Assembly: GCF_047495875.1 (NCBI RefSeq)
Contig: NC_092461.1
Span: 45,091,601-45,155,600 of the forward strand
Length of the DNA stretch: 64,000 nucleotides
From: Pithys albifrons albifrons
Taxonomy: Eukaryota; Chordata; Aves; Passeriformes; Thamnophilidae
Direction of reading: 5' to 3'
The position numbers were made by a program, and so were the translations under genes. Below, piece after piece: positions 47,188-60,618 of the stretch (the stretch's first letter is position 1; each line of letters begins with the position of its first letter). Under the pieces are notes generated by a model that did no database searches, was not told where the DNA came from, and was given only the letters and a program-made list of their open reading frames with translations.

Positions 47188-48660
47188 CAGAACCACAGAA
47201 TGTGTAAGTTTAGAAGGCATCAAAGTGGGTCATCTGGTCCAATCTCCCTGCTCAAGCAGGGTCATCATAGAGCACATGGCATAGATTTGCATTAAAATTT
47301 GCATTTAATTGCAAAAAAAAGATTTGAGTATCTTCAGCGAGGGAGACTCCACAACATCTCTGGTTCCAGTGCTCAGCCACCCATACAGTAAAGAAGTGCT
47401 TCCTTATGTTCAGGCGGAACTTAATAAGCTTCTGTTTCTGCCTGTTGCCTCATGTCCTATAATAGGACAAAAGGCACCACCAAGAAGAGCCTGTCTCCAC
47501 CCCCTTGACACTCTCCCTTCAGATGCTTATAGACATTGATGAGGTCCCCACTCAGTTGTCTCTTCTCACAGCTGAACTAGCTCAGCTGCCCCAGCCTGAC
47601 CTTTTAATAAGAATGTTCCAGTCACTTAATCATCTCTGTAGCCATCTGCTGGACCCACTACAGGAGCTTCATGTCGCTCTTGTACTGAGAAGCCTGGAAC
47701 TGGACATAGAACTGCCGATGCAACCTCACCAAATCAGCAGGGACACCTCATTCAACCTGCTTGTAATGTTCTTCCTAATGAATCCCAGGATACCACTGGC
47801 CTTCTTAGACACAAAGGAATGCTGCTGGCTCATGGACAGCTTGCTGTCCATCAGGACCCCCAGATCCTTCTCTGCAGAGATGCTTTCTAGCAGGTCAACC
47901 CTCAGCCTGCACTTGCGCTGTATTGTTCAGATTCAGGCCCCTGCACTTGCCTTTCTTGAATTTCAGACAGAGTGCCCATCTCTCCAACCTGCTGAGGTCC
48001 CCCTGAAGGGCTGCACAGCCCTCTGGGGTATCAGCCACTCCTCTCAGCTTTCTGTCATAAGTGAACTTGCTGAGGAGGCATCTGCTTCTCATCCAGCTCA
48101 TGGATGAATAAGTTAAACTATACCTGACCCAGTATTGAACTTTGGGGAAATGCCACTAGTGTCAGGCCTCTAACTAGACCCTATGCCACTGATTACAACT
48201 CTCTGGGATCTGACGTTCAGCCAGTTCTCAACCCACCTCACTGCCCACTCATTCGTCCATGGTTTCTGACTTTGCCTGTGAGGGTGTTTGGAGAGACAGT
48301 GTTGAAACCTTTGCTGAAGTCGAAGTAGAAAATATCCACTGCTCTTCCCTCATCCATCCAGGTAACTGTTTCATGGTAGAAGTTAATTAGGTTGATCAAG
48401 CATGATTTACCTTCAGTGAATCCATACTGACTACATCTGATAACCTTTTTGTCCTCTATGTGGATTGAAATAGCCTCCAAAATGAGGTGCTACATCACCT
48501 TTGCACAGATTGAGGTGTGATTGACTGTGAGTACTTTCTAGGCCCTCCTTTTTTCCCTTTTTGAGGACTAGAGTGACATTTACTTTCTTCAAGCCCTCAT
48601 GCACCATTCCTGATCGTCACAACCTTTCAAATATGATTGTGCACGTATGGATTATCCTCT
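47188..48660 (-). mobile_element. CR1 LINE, ~1.5 kb, minus strand
   Basis: The CR1 3' end lies at 47188 (ACAGAACCACAGAATG on plus). The 3' UTR and ORF2 run up to 48660. The minus frame 48238-48480 includes QYGFTEGKSCLINLINFYHE and VDIFYFDFSKGFNTVSPNTL, i.e. RT motifs up to motif A with Ala replaced by Gly. 47895-48101 includes the LERWALCLKFKKGKCRGLNL region. Stops separate the frames. Confidence 0.92.
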
Positions 48661-49649
48661 CTTAATGTATTTGATGAACAAACTACTCAATGTGATTATT
48701 TACCCTAGGTTATACATAAAACTGGATTATACATTCATAATAGAACTTTTCAAAGTAAATTTCATTAATTTAATTGTTTTTAAATTACACTTAAGGAACT
48801 TGCCCACAAAACATTGAAGGATCTTGAATGAACTCTTGAAAATATGTAACAATGCTAATTTATAGTAATTTATATTCTCCAGCTCTTGCAGATATGTTTG
48901 CCATAAAATTATTTGTTCCTTTCCCTGCTCCACTGCAACAGCTGTCCCTTTTTTCCACCAAAGCTGTCCAGTTATTCCTGATCAAGCCTTTATCCTTCAA
49001 CGTTTCATGGTCATCTATGAATTCCTTACTAAAATGAATCTGTTATTGTAGAATTTAGGTATAAATTTTAGACTAAAATTATGTGGGTCAGAGTTGTCCA
49101 CTTAACTTTTTAATAACTCATTTCAGAATGGCATTTTAAGTTACAGGCATGGAGAAAAATACATAGTTTCAAGACATTTTCTCTAGCCCTAATTTTCAGT
49201 AATAGTCTTGCTCTCTGACTAACAAATATACGCCTGAATGGGGCATGAGGCATATTCAGCCCAACTGTTTTCTAGTAGAATGTAATAGAAAGAGTCCCTA
49301 AGCTTTTCCTCCTATTTAGAAATGTCATTCTTTATTCAATTATATACAAGTGATATACATGTTAATAACAATAAAAACAATAATAAAAATTATAATGACA
49401 ATACTGACAACAGCAACAACGACATATGTATTCACCAGCATTATACTGTGAAGGTAATTTGAGAGTAGTTGGTACAGTAAAAGTTATATACAGACTAATA
49501 AGCACCTTTAACCTTAAAATGTATTGCTCTAGCATATGATTATTGCCTCATAAACAAGAAACACCCTCAAATTACCATAATTAACTCTGTCACTTAGCAT
49601 GAATAGAATGCTAAAATCTTTAGACTGATTCAAAGTAAAATGAAGCATA
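48661..49649. other. Unique AT-rich DNA
   Basis: Contains an imperfect AAT/CAA-rich stretch at 49363-49430. Otherwise nothing is recognised. Confidence 0.5.
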
Positions 49650-50010
49650 TATTCATTCCTTTTGTGGTTTGGATTGTGCTTTTTGTATTTCTAAAAAGAA
49701 AAATCTCTGTACCAACCACCAATTTATTGGAGCATTTCTAATTTGCATATCTAATTTCAAGCTGTGCTAATTGCCTTTGAAAATGCCAAGCTTGTTCATT
49801 AGCCATTTCTTATTTTCCTGAAGGAAGAGTCTATTTACACAGAAGCATTCTCCATAACTGGAAAATCATTATCCTGGGACCAAAGGAAAAAATGAACCAG
49901 GATTTAAAATGTATCATGGCAAGGTATAACTCTTTTGTCTTATGTAATGAAATTTTACAATTAAGTTAGCAAATGCCTTCAGGCATTTTGAGCTGGGGTG
50001 CTATTTCTAT
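49650..50010. promoter_or_regulatory. Possible conserved non-coding element
   Basis: The sequence has no repeat character and a high density of homeodomain and POU-like sites: CTAATTTGCATATCTAATTT (an octamer-like ATTTGCAT), GCTAATTGCC, TTCATTAGCC. This composition is typical of vertebrate developmental enhancers, but conservation cannot be tested from one sequence. Confidence 0.25.
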
Positions 50011-50867
50011 TAAACTTTTCGCCTGTTTTAAATATAATAACTTTGAATATTTGGATTGTTTTGCAAGCAGTACAAAAATATTTTTCTTTTTCTTTTTGCT
50101 TGTTTGGGTTTTCTTTAATATGTCTGTGTCTCATTTAGTGGTATAGGTCCAGACAAAAAAAGCAGTGCAAAGTTTAATTCATGTGTGCCTATTCCATTTA
50201 AAAATACATAGTATAATCACTAAGGTGTCTCAGTCATGAAATTAATTTCTATAATTACTCTCTGTGGTTAAGCAGCATTCCTTTAGTCATTTACCTACTA
50301 AAAAAGTCCGACTATAATAAAGTTAATTTTAGTATGTCTCAAATAGAAATAATTGTTTAAGGTTTAATTTCTTCTGTGATGCGACAATATAAACTCCTAA
50401 ATTTAGTACTGCTGTTACTATACTAGAGCCTTATCTGTAAATAGAAGACAGTGTGAAAATAGGGAAGTAAAACTTTTACTAGACAACATTATTCTTTCTG
50501 ATCAAATTTGAATAAGTGCCATATCAATATTTTAGGGGAATCTAGAAAACTTAATCCTACCCTATACCTTTAGATAGAAAAATTGAAAATTCATTTTATA
50601 GTTTTTATAGGACCATAAAATAGAAAATTCTGTCCAAGTTTCTAAAACTGAAAAACAGAAAGTAAAATGAGAACAGTTTTTGTGGAGAATTTTGATATTT
50701 AGCTTTACATAAAATTCAGAACAGATACAGAAGCCAGTCCTTACCAGTTCAAACTATTTGGTACATGATAAATTAACAAGGTGGTAGCAACCACACTTAG
50801 CTGGTTTTTCACTCCTTATTCTTAAAGTAAGGTAATCACTCTTTTTAATTTTCCCATTCACATTGCT
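50011..50867. other. Unique AT-rich DNA
   Basis: Nothing recognised. Confidence 0.5.
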
Positions 50868-50972
50868 AGAAGAGAAAGAGAGGAAAGAGAGAAAGGACGA
50901 GAAGGGAGGAAGGGAGGAAGGAAGGGAGGAAGAAAGGAAGGCAGGAGGGAAAGTTTGGGAAGGTTTGGGAAG
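50868..50972 (+). repeat. Imperfect (GGAA)n purine tract
   Basis: Purine-only for about 70 bases (GAAAGAGAGG, then GGAGGAAGGAAGGG), ending in GGGAAGGTTTGGGAAG. Confidence 0.85.
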
Positions 50973-50998
50973 ATGATAATAATTATTATTTGACTATA

Positions 50999-51899
50999 TG
51001 TGCTGGTTTTGGTTGGAGTAGTTAACTTTCTTCACAGCGGCTAGTATGAGTCTGTGTTTTGGATTTGTGCTGAACATAGGGATGATAATATAGAGATGTT
51101 TATGTTATTACTGAGCTGGGCTTACACAGAGCCAAGGCCTTTTCTGCTTTTCATACTGCCATGATGGCAAGGGAACTGGAGGTGTAGAAGAAATTGAGAG
51201 GAGACACAGCTGAAAAAGGTGAAACAAACTGTCCAAAAGAATATTTGTGGGGGTGACAGTGTGTGTGTGGATCTCTTAAGGTCTGAGGTGATTGATGAGC
51301 GCATCCTTAAGGACCAGAGAGGCACCTGTAGAATGTGAATGCCTTGTAACCAGTTGAATCTTTCCATGTATGTTAGGTGAACTACTGACCAATAGTGTAC
51401 TGGCATGTTATACGTAGGAGTAGATAAAAGTGAAGCTGTTACTAAAAATAAAGTTCTTTGTCTTCAGTGAGCTTTCTGATCACACTGCAGCTTGAGTGTC
51501 TCTGCATCCTCAACCACCACTAAGCTAATTTACATTACCCCAAGAAAGGGTGACCCCAATAAATATTGGCATCACACTCAGCATATAAAGAGAGGGCAAG
51601 AAAGAGGAAGAGGACCTGTTTGGAGAGATGCTTGTCTTCCCAAGTAACTATTACACATGACGGAGCGCTGCTCTCTTGCAGATGGTTGAACACCCGCCTG
51701 CCCATGGGAAGGGGTGAAATAATTACTTGTTTTTCTTTACTTGTGTGCATGACTTTTGCTTTTCCTACTAAACTGTCTTTATCTCAGCTCATGAATTTTC
51801 CAGCTTTTACCCTTCCAATTCTCTCCCTGATTCTGCTGATGAGGGATTGGGTGAGCAGATGCATGGTATTTGGTTGCTGGTTGGGTTTAAACCACAACA
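50999..51899 (+). mobile_element. Solo LTR (ERVL-type) carrying a nested insertion
   Basis: Starts TGTGCTGGTTTTGGTTGG and ends TTTAAACCACAACA, the ends of a widespread avian ERVL LTR. Flanks CTATA (50994-50998) and CTATG (51900-51904) are a 5-bp TSD with one mismatch. TATAAA is at 51584-51589; ACTGTCTTTATCTCAGCTCA lies in the 3' region. About 300 bp in the middle (51251-51554) do not belong to the LTR. Confidence 0.9.
51258..51547 (+). mobile_element. Insertion nested in the LTR, probable second LTR
   Basis: Bounded by GGGTGAC at 51251-51257 and 51548-51554. Inside are a CCAAT box (GACCAATAG), AGATAAAAGTG, and AAAATAAAGTTCTTTGTC as a polyadenylation signal, followed by about 80 bp. That is an LTR layout. 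The terminal dinucleotides are not canonical with these boundaries (TGTGTGTG starts two bases in), so the exact edges are open. Confidence 0.55.
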
Positions 51900-51904
51900 C
51901 TATG

Positions 51905-53674
51905 TCAACTACGGTTTGATGTTTCATAAATAACAGATTTTTTCTCCCTTTGAGAATTACTCAATTCCCACATTTTTCTTCTACTTGTAGTAAGATCTGC
52001 ATATGTATGTACCTTGAAAATAGCAACTGTTATGATGAGTTAGTGTAAATACGAGTTGTTTTTTTCCTCTGGTCAGTGGATTGACCAACTCATATGTGTG
52101 CAACAGTATTAGCTCAATTAGAGGAGTTTTTTGTTTCAGTAAGTATCTGTGTTTTAGGAAGTATAGCTCATGAGTACCATTCCAGATGCTACCTAGATGT
52201 GGTTGCTTATGTTATTTCTGTGCTTAAAAGTGTGTATTCTTCAACATAAGTAATATATTTGAAAATATTGCAATATCCTTGAAAGTGTAAAGATCAAGGT
52301 AATTTCAATATTTACAAAATTATTCTACTAAAATAAATTAATAATAATTATTATTATATTATTATTATACTGCATATTAGAACAACTTAATTAAATATGT
52401 CTTTAAAAGGGCACAGATTGCTTATTCTGAGCTTCACATATTATAATGTTAGCATTTGAGAATGAGACACATGCACACTAGGAATACTGTAGACAGACAA
52501 TCAAATAAAACTGATACATTGATAAAAACAGCTAACAGTTGTTCAAGCATAAATGTACTAATTTAATAATTTTATTTTTATTTACTTCCTGCTACGCCTA
52601 AATATTTTTAAGCTTAATTTAATTTATATTATTAGTGAAACTTAAAAAACCCTATTTTTTGTGGTAATGTTGTCTACTTGATAAAACGCCTTTAGTTAAA
52701 AATGAGATAATTGGCCTGAATAGCACAGTCTGTTTTCATAATTGCAAACTAAATATAAAGACATGTGCAAACAAATTCACCTGAGTAAAGCTACTTGCTT
52801 GATTCTTCATTCTACTGGTAGGTATTGAAAATAGGAATTTCTATTACGCATTTTTTTACAAAAATATAATACATCCTTCCAAAAAAAGCCCTCAAGCCTA
52901 TCACATGAAATTTCCATAATATATCAGCTTTGAGACCATATCATGCATACTAAGTGCATCTTATGCATCAGTCTTTCCCTGTGTGTGAACTCAGATTCTT
53001 AGATGAGCATACTAGAATAACAGGTTAGAATAACTAATAATGTTTCAAAATAACTAGGATTCTGGAGTGTTTCAATCTATGGGCATCATTCCTGAAACAA
53101 TTTAACAGGGTACTAATATTCTGAGAAGGATTGCTCCATACTTTCTTTATTCATCACTCCTGGGTATCTTGATCTTCATTTATTTGTGAGGATTTCTCAC
53201 TCCAAGTGTCTAAATGTCACAGAGCATAGTATGAAACGTTATTAAATCCCCTGTTCATTAGTGAAAACCTGATCATATTTAAGAAGGAAGAAGGAAAGAA
53301 TATGCTTTATTTCTGTATTAAATACAACATTTTTGATGGCTAACCTTTATGTTCTCTTTAGTGTAGTCAACAATGGCCATTTTTCATTACATATCACCTT
53401 ACTTTGGGGATCAGTTAGACTCTGAACTTGTGTACATAACACACATTTTATAAAGATAGATGATTCTTCCCCCCACCCTCCAGTAGCTGCTGTATGTTAG
53501 AAGTTCACCTGCAAATTTACTAAGAGTCTACTCTGTTTTAGAAAAGAATCATCTATAAGTCCATGGAATTTTTATTATTTTTAAAAAATGTACTGCATCT
53601 ATCATCTCTACATTAACTAAATATTTTCATCCTTACTTGAAAACATAGTTTTCATTAAAAAATGTGATGAAACT
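51905..53674. other. Unique AT-rich DNA with (TAA)n/(TTA)n
   Basis: 52330-52372 is a self-complementary ATT/TAA repeat (AATAATAATTATTATTATAT). Otherwise nothing is recognised. Confidence 0.55.
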
Positions 53675-53745
53675 TAGGATAGTTTGGGTTGGAAGGGAAC
53701 TTCAAGGGCCATCTAGTCCAACCTCTAATTAATGAGGTCTAGATG
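53675..53745 (-). mobile_element. Short CR1 3' end
   Basis: GGTTGGAAGGGAACTTCAAG and CATCTAGTCCAACCTC on plus are the reverse complement of the last ~70 bp of CR1. Confidence 0.85.
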
Positions 53746-56517
53746 GATGGGCGATAGATATAGCTCTTCTTGTTTGCTACAACGTGAATGCTTCAGAATG
53801 GATAACATCTATGTGAAAAATGAGGTGGATAATGAGTGAAAGTTTCTGATGCAATGAAATCCTTCAAACCCATAAAATTAGTGATCATATGCTGCACTAC
53901 AGCAAAGTATGTGAATTGAACTATATTTCCTCAACACCAAAAACAAAAAGGAGAAAAGCACTTTTCATTCTCATGTTATTCTTTTTTTTTGTAACATTTT
54001 TCAAAGACTAGAAAGTGCTTTCAAATGAGCGTTTCACAAATGGCAGTCTGTGTTTTCAAAGATTTGTTTTGATGAGAAAAAGTTATGAAGTCCCACACAA
54101 TTTTTCTTCTGACATCTGGGTCACTGGATTAGGATTAGAAATAAAGTAAGGATCCTATCTTTGTACATTTTATATCAATTTAAATCAGTATCTCCAAGAA
54201 AGTAGCCATGTATTAAACCATAAGTTGGACTGAAAGCAAGTACTTTTCATAAAGAAGATATATCTGTTTTGGATTTTTGCTGGTATGCATTTGAATTGAA
54301 CTTGGTGTTCTTTGAATGACACATTCACAGTTCAAAAGATTTTTATAGGGAGAGGCCAACAGTGAAAAAATCCCTTCTTCCAAATGTCAAATTGCTACTT
54401 TGAAGTACAGCATTGTTACAATTTATTGAAAACACACAGAGAAAACAACGACAATAATACAAAAAAAATCAACCAAAAAAACCCAAACAACAAAACAAGC
54501 TACAACCTACCTATAAATCTTCTAAAAAATTTTATATGTTCACAGATTGGTTTTGAATATTTATAAATAAATGTAATTTGCTCTGACACAGAGATGCAGT
54601 GGAAAATTAAATCCAAAGAAATGTCTAAAGAAAAGGTTACAATATATGGAAAGAAAATTCGCGATAGCTTTATGTCATTGTTAAAAAAAAAAAGGGAAAC
54701 AAATTTGAAAGTATCAGACAAACTAAGTAATCATCAGCAAAATTATTTCAAATTATAATAATTTAATAATTCAAGAACATTGAGAACATATTTTACAATG
54801 CTACACTGGTATTACAATATTATTAAGTAAATCATGAAATGCCACAGGCTGTTTTCATGCTGAGACTGTCTTTATAGTTAGTGATGTGTTAGTATTTTAC
54901 TTCAATTATATAGGTGAAAATCTTCTAGCAATGACAGGAGTGAACTTCAAATAACTCAAAAGAAAAAAAATGCTGCAACAATTCAGAAGCATAACAAGAT
55001 CACTCTTCTAAAATTCTGACGGGATTTATGCTCATTACCATCAAATTTATGATTAAGTAGAAATGCCAGCACTATTAATTCATTATATAAAATTCCTTAT
55101 TTAAATGCCTGACAAAAATTTTGAATTCAAATTTCATCTACAGCCATTGGCCTTAACTTTCTCAGATATATGTGCAGTTCTAAAATTACATTTTAATATT
55201 GAGAATAGTAAAGGGAAGCATAGTTTCAGAAAAGAACATTCAGTTTATCCAGGTATCAAAAAACTAGATGTATTCCCCCTTCACAGAGTTTAAAATATTC
55301 AGTCTTTCAGCTATAAATATGATGTGGAAATAAAATATTCTATGACTCTCTTTTTATTGTATTTTAAAAAATAACTTTTGCAGAGAACTTGATAGTCTAA
55401 TACTACCACTCAGAACAGCATGGATCTTACCAGCATATTCCATACATCTATTTAAAGCATTTAGTTTAACATTCTATATTTTAAAGCCCACAGTTATTGA
55501 AATGGCAGTAAAATGCACAATAAAAGAGCATCAGCTACAGGACTGTAAATTAAAACACTTTCTAAGGAAAATATAAAGCAATCTTGATCAAAGTCACAAT
55601 TTAGAATGAGAAAAATTCAGCACGTCTTAAATTTGCAAGGATATTTACTGCAGTTGCTCCACAAATCTCTGTAGTTACAGTGAGGAATAGTTCTACTGTC
55701 TGATCTTGACAGATTGCTTTTCCTAAATTCTCATGATCATCTGCTCTCTTTTCTGGAAGCTAAGGGTAATATAATTGCAATAGATTTACAACAGTAGTAT
55801 AACAGATGCAGAGGTAGAACATCATGAAGTTCAAAGTAATGATCCTGCATATATAGTGATACATGTCTGTCTCTCTTTTTCCAACTGCTTCAATGTAGAA
55901 CAATTTTATATGGTACCAGGTAAATTATTTGGCAGAAGAAAATCACAGAAAAGTTTATTGTAGGTTGAGTAATTCCAGGAAAAAATTAAAATGATAACAG
56001 CAATAATAAGTAAAAGAAGTAGGTAGAAATGAGAATTAAAATAATGAAGCAGTTCCTGACTGAGTACTTTAGACAGTTTCCTACCCCAGAATGTTCAGAT
56101 CCTGTCAGGACCAGAGCTGGGCTGCTTTCTCTTCAGCTCATACCAATATGTTCTTGCACTCTTAGCTTGAGCTTGAAGACATAAGAAAAAGAAACAAAGA
56201 ACTCAACCTAAATCATATGCAGCGGTTCACCACAGATAAAGGAAGTCAGTTTTAAGCTCTTATCTGCTTGTCATTGGCAACAGCCTGAAAGATCAGTTTT
56301 TATAATTTTTGATAGTTGCATTAATCAACAGAGTACTCTCTATGCTGCCACAATTATATTTCATTTTAAAATGGCTGTGGGTTTTCCAGTTGGAAGTTGG
56401 ATTTTTTCAAGTTTAAATTCATTAAAAACTTAACCAAGCACATTCAATAAGAAAATTTGCTATCAGTTAAAGCAAAGTGAATGATTTTCTCACAGCGTCA
56501 GATACATATTTTGAATT

Positions 56518-56566
56518 TGTTGCTATTGTTATTATTGTTGTTATTGTTATTGTCATTATTGTTGTT
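56518..56566 (+). repeat. Imperfect (TTG/TTA)n microsatellite
   Basis: GTTGCTATTGTTATTATTGT and similar trinucleotide units. Confidence 0.85.
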
Positions 56567-59500
56567 TTCCATCACATTCTCTGACTTCCAATGGCCACTT
56601 GCAAAGGGAAAAATGGAAGAACCCTCATCATGGCTGTGATACAACTTGCCAGGACTCTGTGATCATGCAATCTTCTGCCTTGCTATTCTTACTGCTTTCT
56701 TGTAAAGTTTCAGCCTGACAGAATATATTTTCTTTAGGAAGCCTAAACAAAACTAGCATGCAAGGGCAGCAGTAGGAGGCAATTTAGCCTCTGTTCCATT
56801 AGACCTCTTTCCCACCAGACCTCTTTCCCACTACTACCATTTCCATTATTTTTGGAGCAGCTGAAGAAAAAAAAATCTAAAAAATGTGATTTTTTACAGC
56901 TCCAATATGTGCAGATGCAATAGTCTGAGTTTGATAGAAAGGTTCACAAATGGGGCCAATATTTCAAAAGGTTGTTACAATGAAGCACTATGTCAGGTAA
57001 ATAATTAAGAAAAATACTTAGGGTGTAAACAGCAAAGAATAATAAGCAAAGATCAGTGAAAAGAAAAACTATTAAAGTTAATTAGTTAGCAATTGAAATG
57101 TTTCAAGTGGGTCACAGTTTTTCAAAGGAAAATTTAGTTAATTTTGTATGTATTTTAAGTGGTGTGTTGCCATTTTATAGTTTTAACTAGAAGATAATTA
57201 CTGCATACTATTAATTTATAAATCATCAACAGAATGTATGAGTAGAGAGTAATTCAGTATGATGAAAAATGGACTGCTTGAATTTCAAGTTTCAAGAATA
57301 AAAATGTGATAAGTAAAGAGCTCTTTAAAATTTAAACAGATGTTGTAAAGTAGGTCTTTGAAAAAGGTGCTCAACAGCCCCAGGCTATTTGAGTGAAAAT
57401 TAAAAAATTACTATAGGCACATATTTTGCTCTGAATTTATATTAACTCAGCATAGGATAGTATATTATGTTTGTAATCAAAGTGTCAGGTGATCTTATTT
57501 GTCCAAAGTTCTCCATCAGGTAGAACTAAATGAGTTTTTTCCACCCTTAATAAAAACAGATGACAATTCCAAATCCATTGGTAGTTTGCACTAACTCACT
57601 CCATTTTTTATACTAGTTTTTTCCTTTGTGCATAGTCTTGTAAAAAAAAAATCTGAGTGTGCAGTACTGTTATTGATGCACCACTGCATCATGATGCATT
57701 ACAAGATGCCAAGGTGACAAACACGTGAAGCTAAGGCTGGGCAGTAATAATGATATAATTATTAAAATAACCTCTCATTCATTTGAAACTTCTGTTTCAC
57801 AAAAGAAAGCTTTGAGAATTGTGATCAGAGGTGCCACCACACAGAATTCTTCTTCCTCTGCTCTCAAGATGAAACAATATTACATTTAGCAAGGATTTAT
57901 TGACAATGACAGCAAGACAGAGACCTCCTGCTACCTACTTGACTCTAAGTCACTGTGTCTCCAATCTGCAAACTGGGTAGGCAAAAGAAGTACGGAGACA
58001 GAAACAGTGAATTCCTAATAACTATTAATTTACTCCAGAACTTGTCATTTTTTAAGACATAAGCATCTCCAATCCTCTTTGTCCTGACTAGTCTGACAGA
58101 GTCTGGAAGATTAATGTGTATAGCTTTGGGACATGACCAGCCTATGGAAGTAGCATTTCTAAATCATCTAATACCTTGTAATTTGGGAATTTTTGGGTTT
58201 GCATTTCAATACCTAGTTAATGTTCATCGTTCAGATATGTTATTTAGTATAGTGTGCATTGTTTAAATCAGTTAGTATACATTGTTCTGATCTACAAAGG
58301 GTTCATTTGAAGCTCATGAATCTGTTTATATTGGATATTATCTTCTGATAATGGAAGACAATACTAGCTGTAGACAACTAGATGAAAGGCTAAGACTAGC
58401 GTGTTTATCTGAAAACTGATTGTTGTTATGGTACTAAATAGTGTTTTCACTGACTTTTGCAGATGATTAGTAGACTTTGAAAAATCTTAAAAATATTAAC
58501 TAATATTAGCTAAAATGAAAGCTCCTCTTCCAATACTAAGTAACCTGTATGAGTTTTAATATTCAGAAATTAAAGAAGGTGAAACAAATCTTAGATTTTG
58601 GGTTCCCTCTGGATTTTGGTATGTAATGGATATCAATCAGATCAGAAGATGGATTTGACAGACATAAATTTATAAACAGCTGTTGGATTTTTAATCTTTT
58701 GGATTTCTTTAGCAGCCTCTTGAGTAACCACAGTGTGATACACAGAACACTGAAGTCAATGGAAAAATAAGCTTTGGATGTGACCCATAGTTCCTGGACA
58801 TATTTTACTCAGCTGGATGATATAACACAGATATCCTACAAATGATGTCTTTATTGCTTTTGGTGGGTTTTGCTGTGTGTTTCTCCACAGTAAGATGTAT
58901 GCCATACATCATATTTATATGTAAGATCTCCTAACATCTGTGTGACTTTTAGGTCACATAAATTCAAGACATCCAGTCCTTCTGATTTCAAAATGCTTAT
59001 TCGTAAGTGACATAATTAATAACCTTCTTTATTGCAAGAAGAGTAGAAAAATATTTCATATGCAAGAGAGAAATTCATGTCATAATGCTATTTTTCAAAA
59101 ACAATAATATTTTTAACATAATTCTTAACAAAAACTCTATTATTTTCTAATAATTGAATAAAAGCATTATTATAACTTTGCCTTGCTTCCTGTAGGACTC
59201 TCCTTTTCCTTTTATTTAGATAGAGTAAGATGTGAGTAAACCAGTAATCCACAAATTTTTCAAGTCCAGGGAAACAGTGTTGAGCAAGTAACATGCTGTA
59301 AAATAAAATTTACTTTTCCAAAATAACCTTCTTTTATGTTTGTATTCTATGAATATATATACACACTACTCTTAGAAGATCTCTCAGGCTGCACATGTAC
59401 CACATCTGGGGAACTAGAAGCAGAAGCAGTCACAAACAGAGTAATAAGGCTACAGAGTCATATTTATTTTCTCTCTGGCATAATGGATCATAAATCCACT

Positions 59501-60594
59501 ACTAAGAGGTCAGGGAAATATTCTAAAAACTGAAAAATGTATTTCAATCCTCTGAGCAGAGAGAACATAATTTTTAAATCTTCGAAACCCTAGAAATTTT
59601 TCTACCATGTTCTCTCTTGCTCTATTTTAAAAGCAAAAATCACTTCTCTTTTTAAGCTTATTTTCATGTGACAAGAAATAGCAGAAATGGCTACCCCTTC
59701 CCAATCCTGAATCAGAGTATGTATCTGAGGAAGGATGATGTACAAACTTTCTCTCTTCTCTTTCTGGCCCATTATCTTGTCTGCATTTCTACACAGCTAT
59801 GTGGCTGTCACAAACACTACTAAATTTTCCCAATGTGTGGAGTTCTATTTTCTTTTAGGTTTTGTTTTTGTTGGGGTTCTGTATGTGTGTGTGGGTTTTT
59901 TATTTTTTGGTTGGTTGTTTCTTTGTTTTATTTCAGTGACTATAGATCCTAAAGACCAGTCCAGAGTTTAAATGGACCCTTAGACTACCTCAGTTGCAAT
60001 TTAGTTATATTATGGCTTCTTCTGTCAGGAGAACAGGTTAGAACAGCCTTGTCTAAAACTTATGGGTTTAAAGCTTTGTTAGATATCCAGGGTCAAAGCT
60101 ATTGCTGACCATGCATCTAATTTCTTCCGAAGTCATTCAGGATCTGGAAAACAGGTATTTTAGGGTTTAAAACCTCTTTTAGGAAAGCCTATTTAAACTC
60201 ATGAAATAATATAGTGTGAAAGAGACAGCTAGAAGCCATCTAGTCTGTTTTAGGCTAAGTCTAGCTTTGAAGTTAGGTAAGGTTTCCCAGCTGTCTAGCT
60301 GAATTTTCAATATTTCCAAGGGTAGAAATTCCACATACTCTGCTACAGTGCTGTGTCTGCAATTTAATTTTTCCTTATATCTAGCCAAAATTTTCAGTGT
60401 TCCAACTTGTTCCTTATATATGTTACATTCTACTCACCTTGGCCTCCCTGAAATTTGCCACCTGGTTTTGTAATGACTGAGCATCAGTGGGAAAGATTTA
60501 AAATACTATTCATTCTGATTACAAGGTCAGCTTCAAGCAGATAGGACAGTCAGTTGCATAAATCAACAAAGCGCCAGAGGCCTGACAAGCAGCA

Positions 60595-60618
60595 ATAATG
60601 GCCCATTTAGGCCATTAT
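60595..60618. repeat. Perfect 9-bp inverted repeat
   Basis: ATAATGGCC - CATTTA - GGCCATTAT. It lies in a GC-richer, repeat-free patch (60540-60625) containing AACAAAGCGCCAGAGGCC. Confidence 0.8.
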
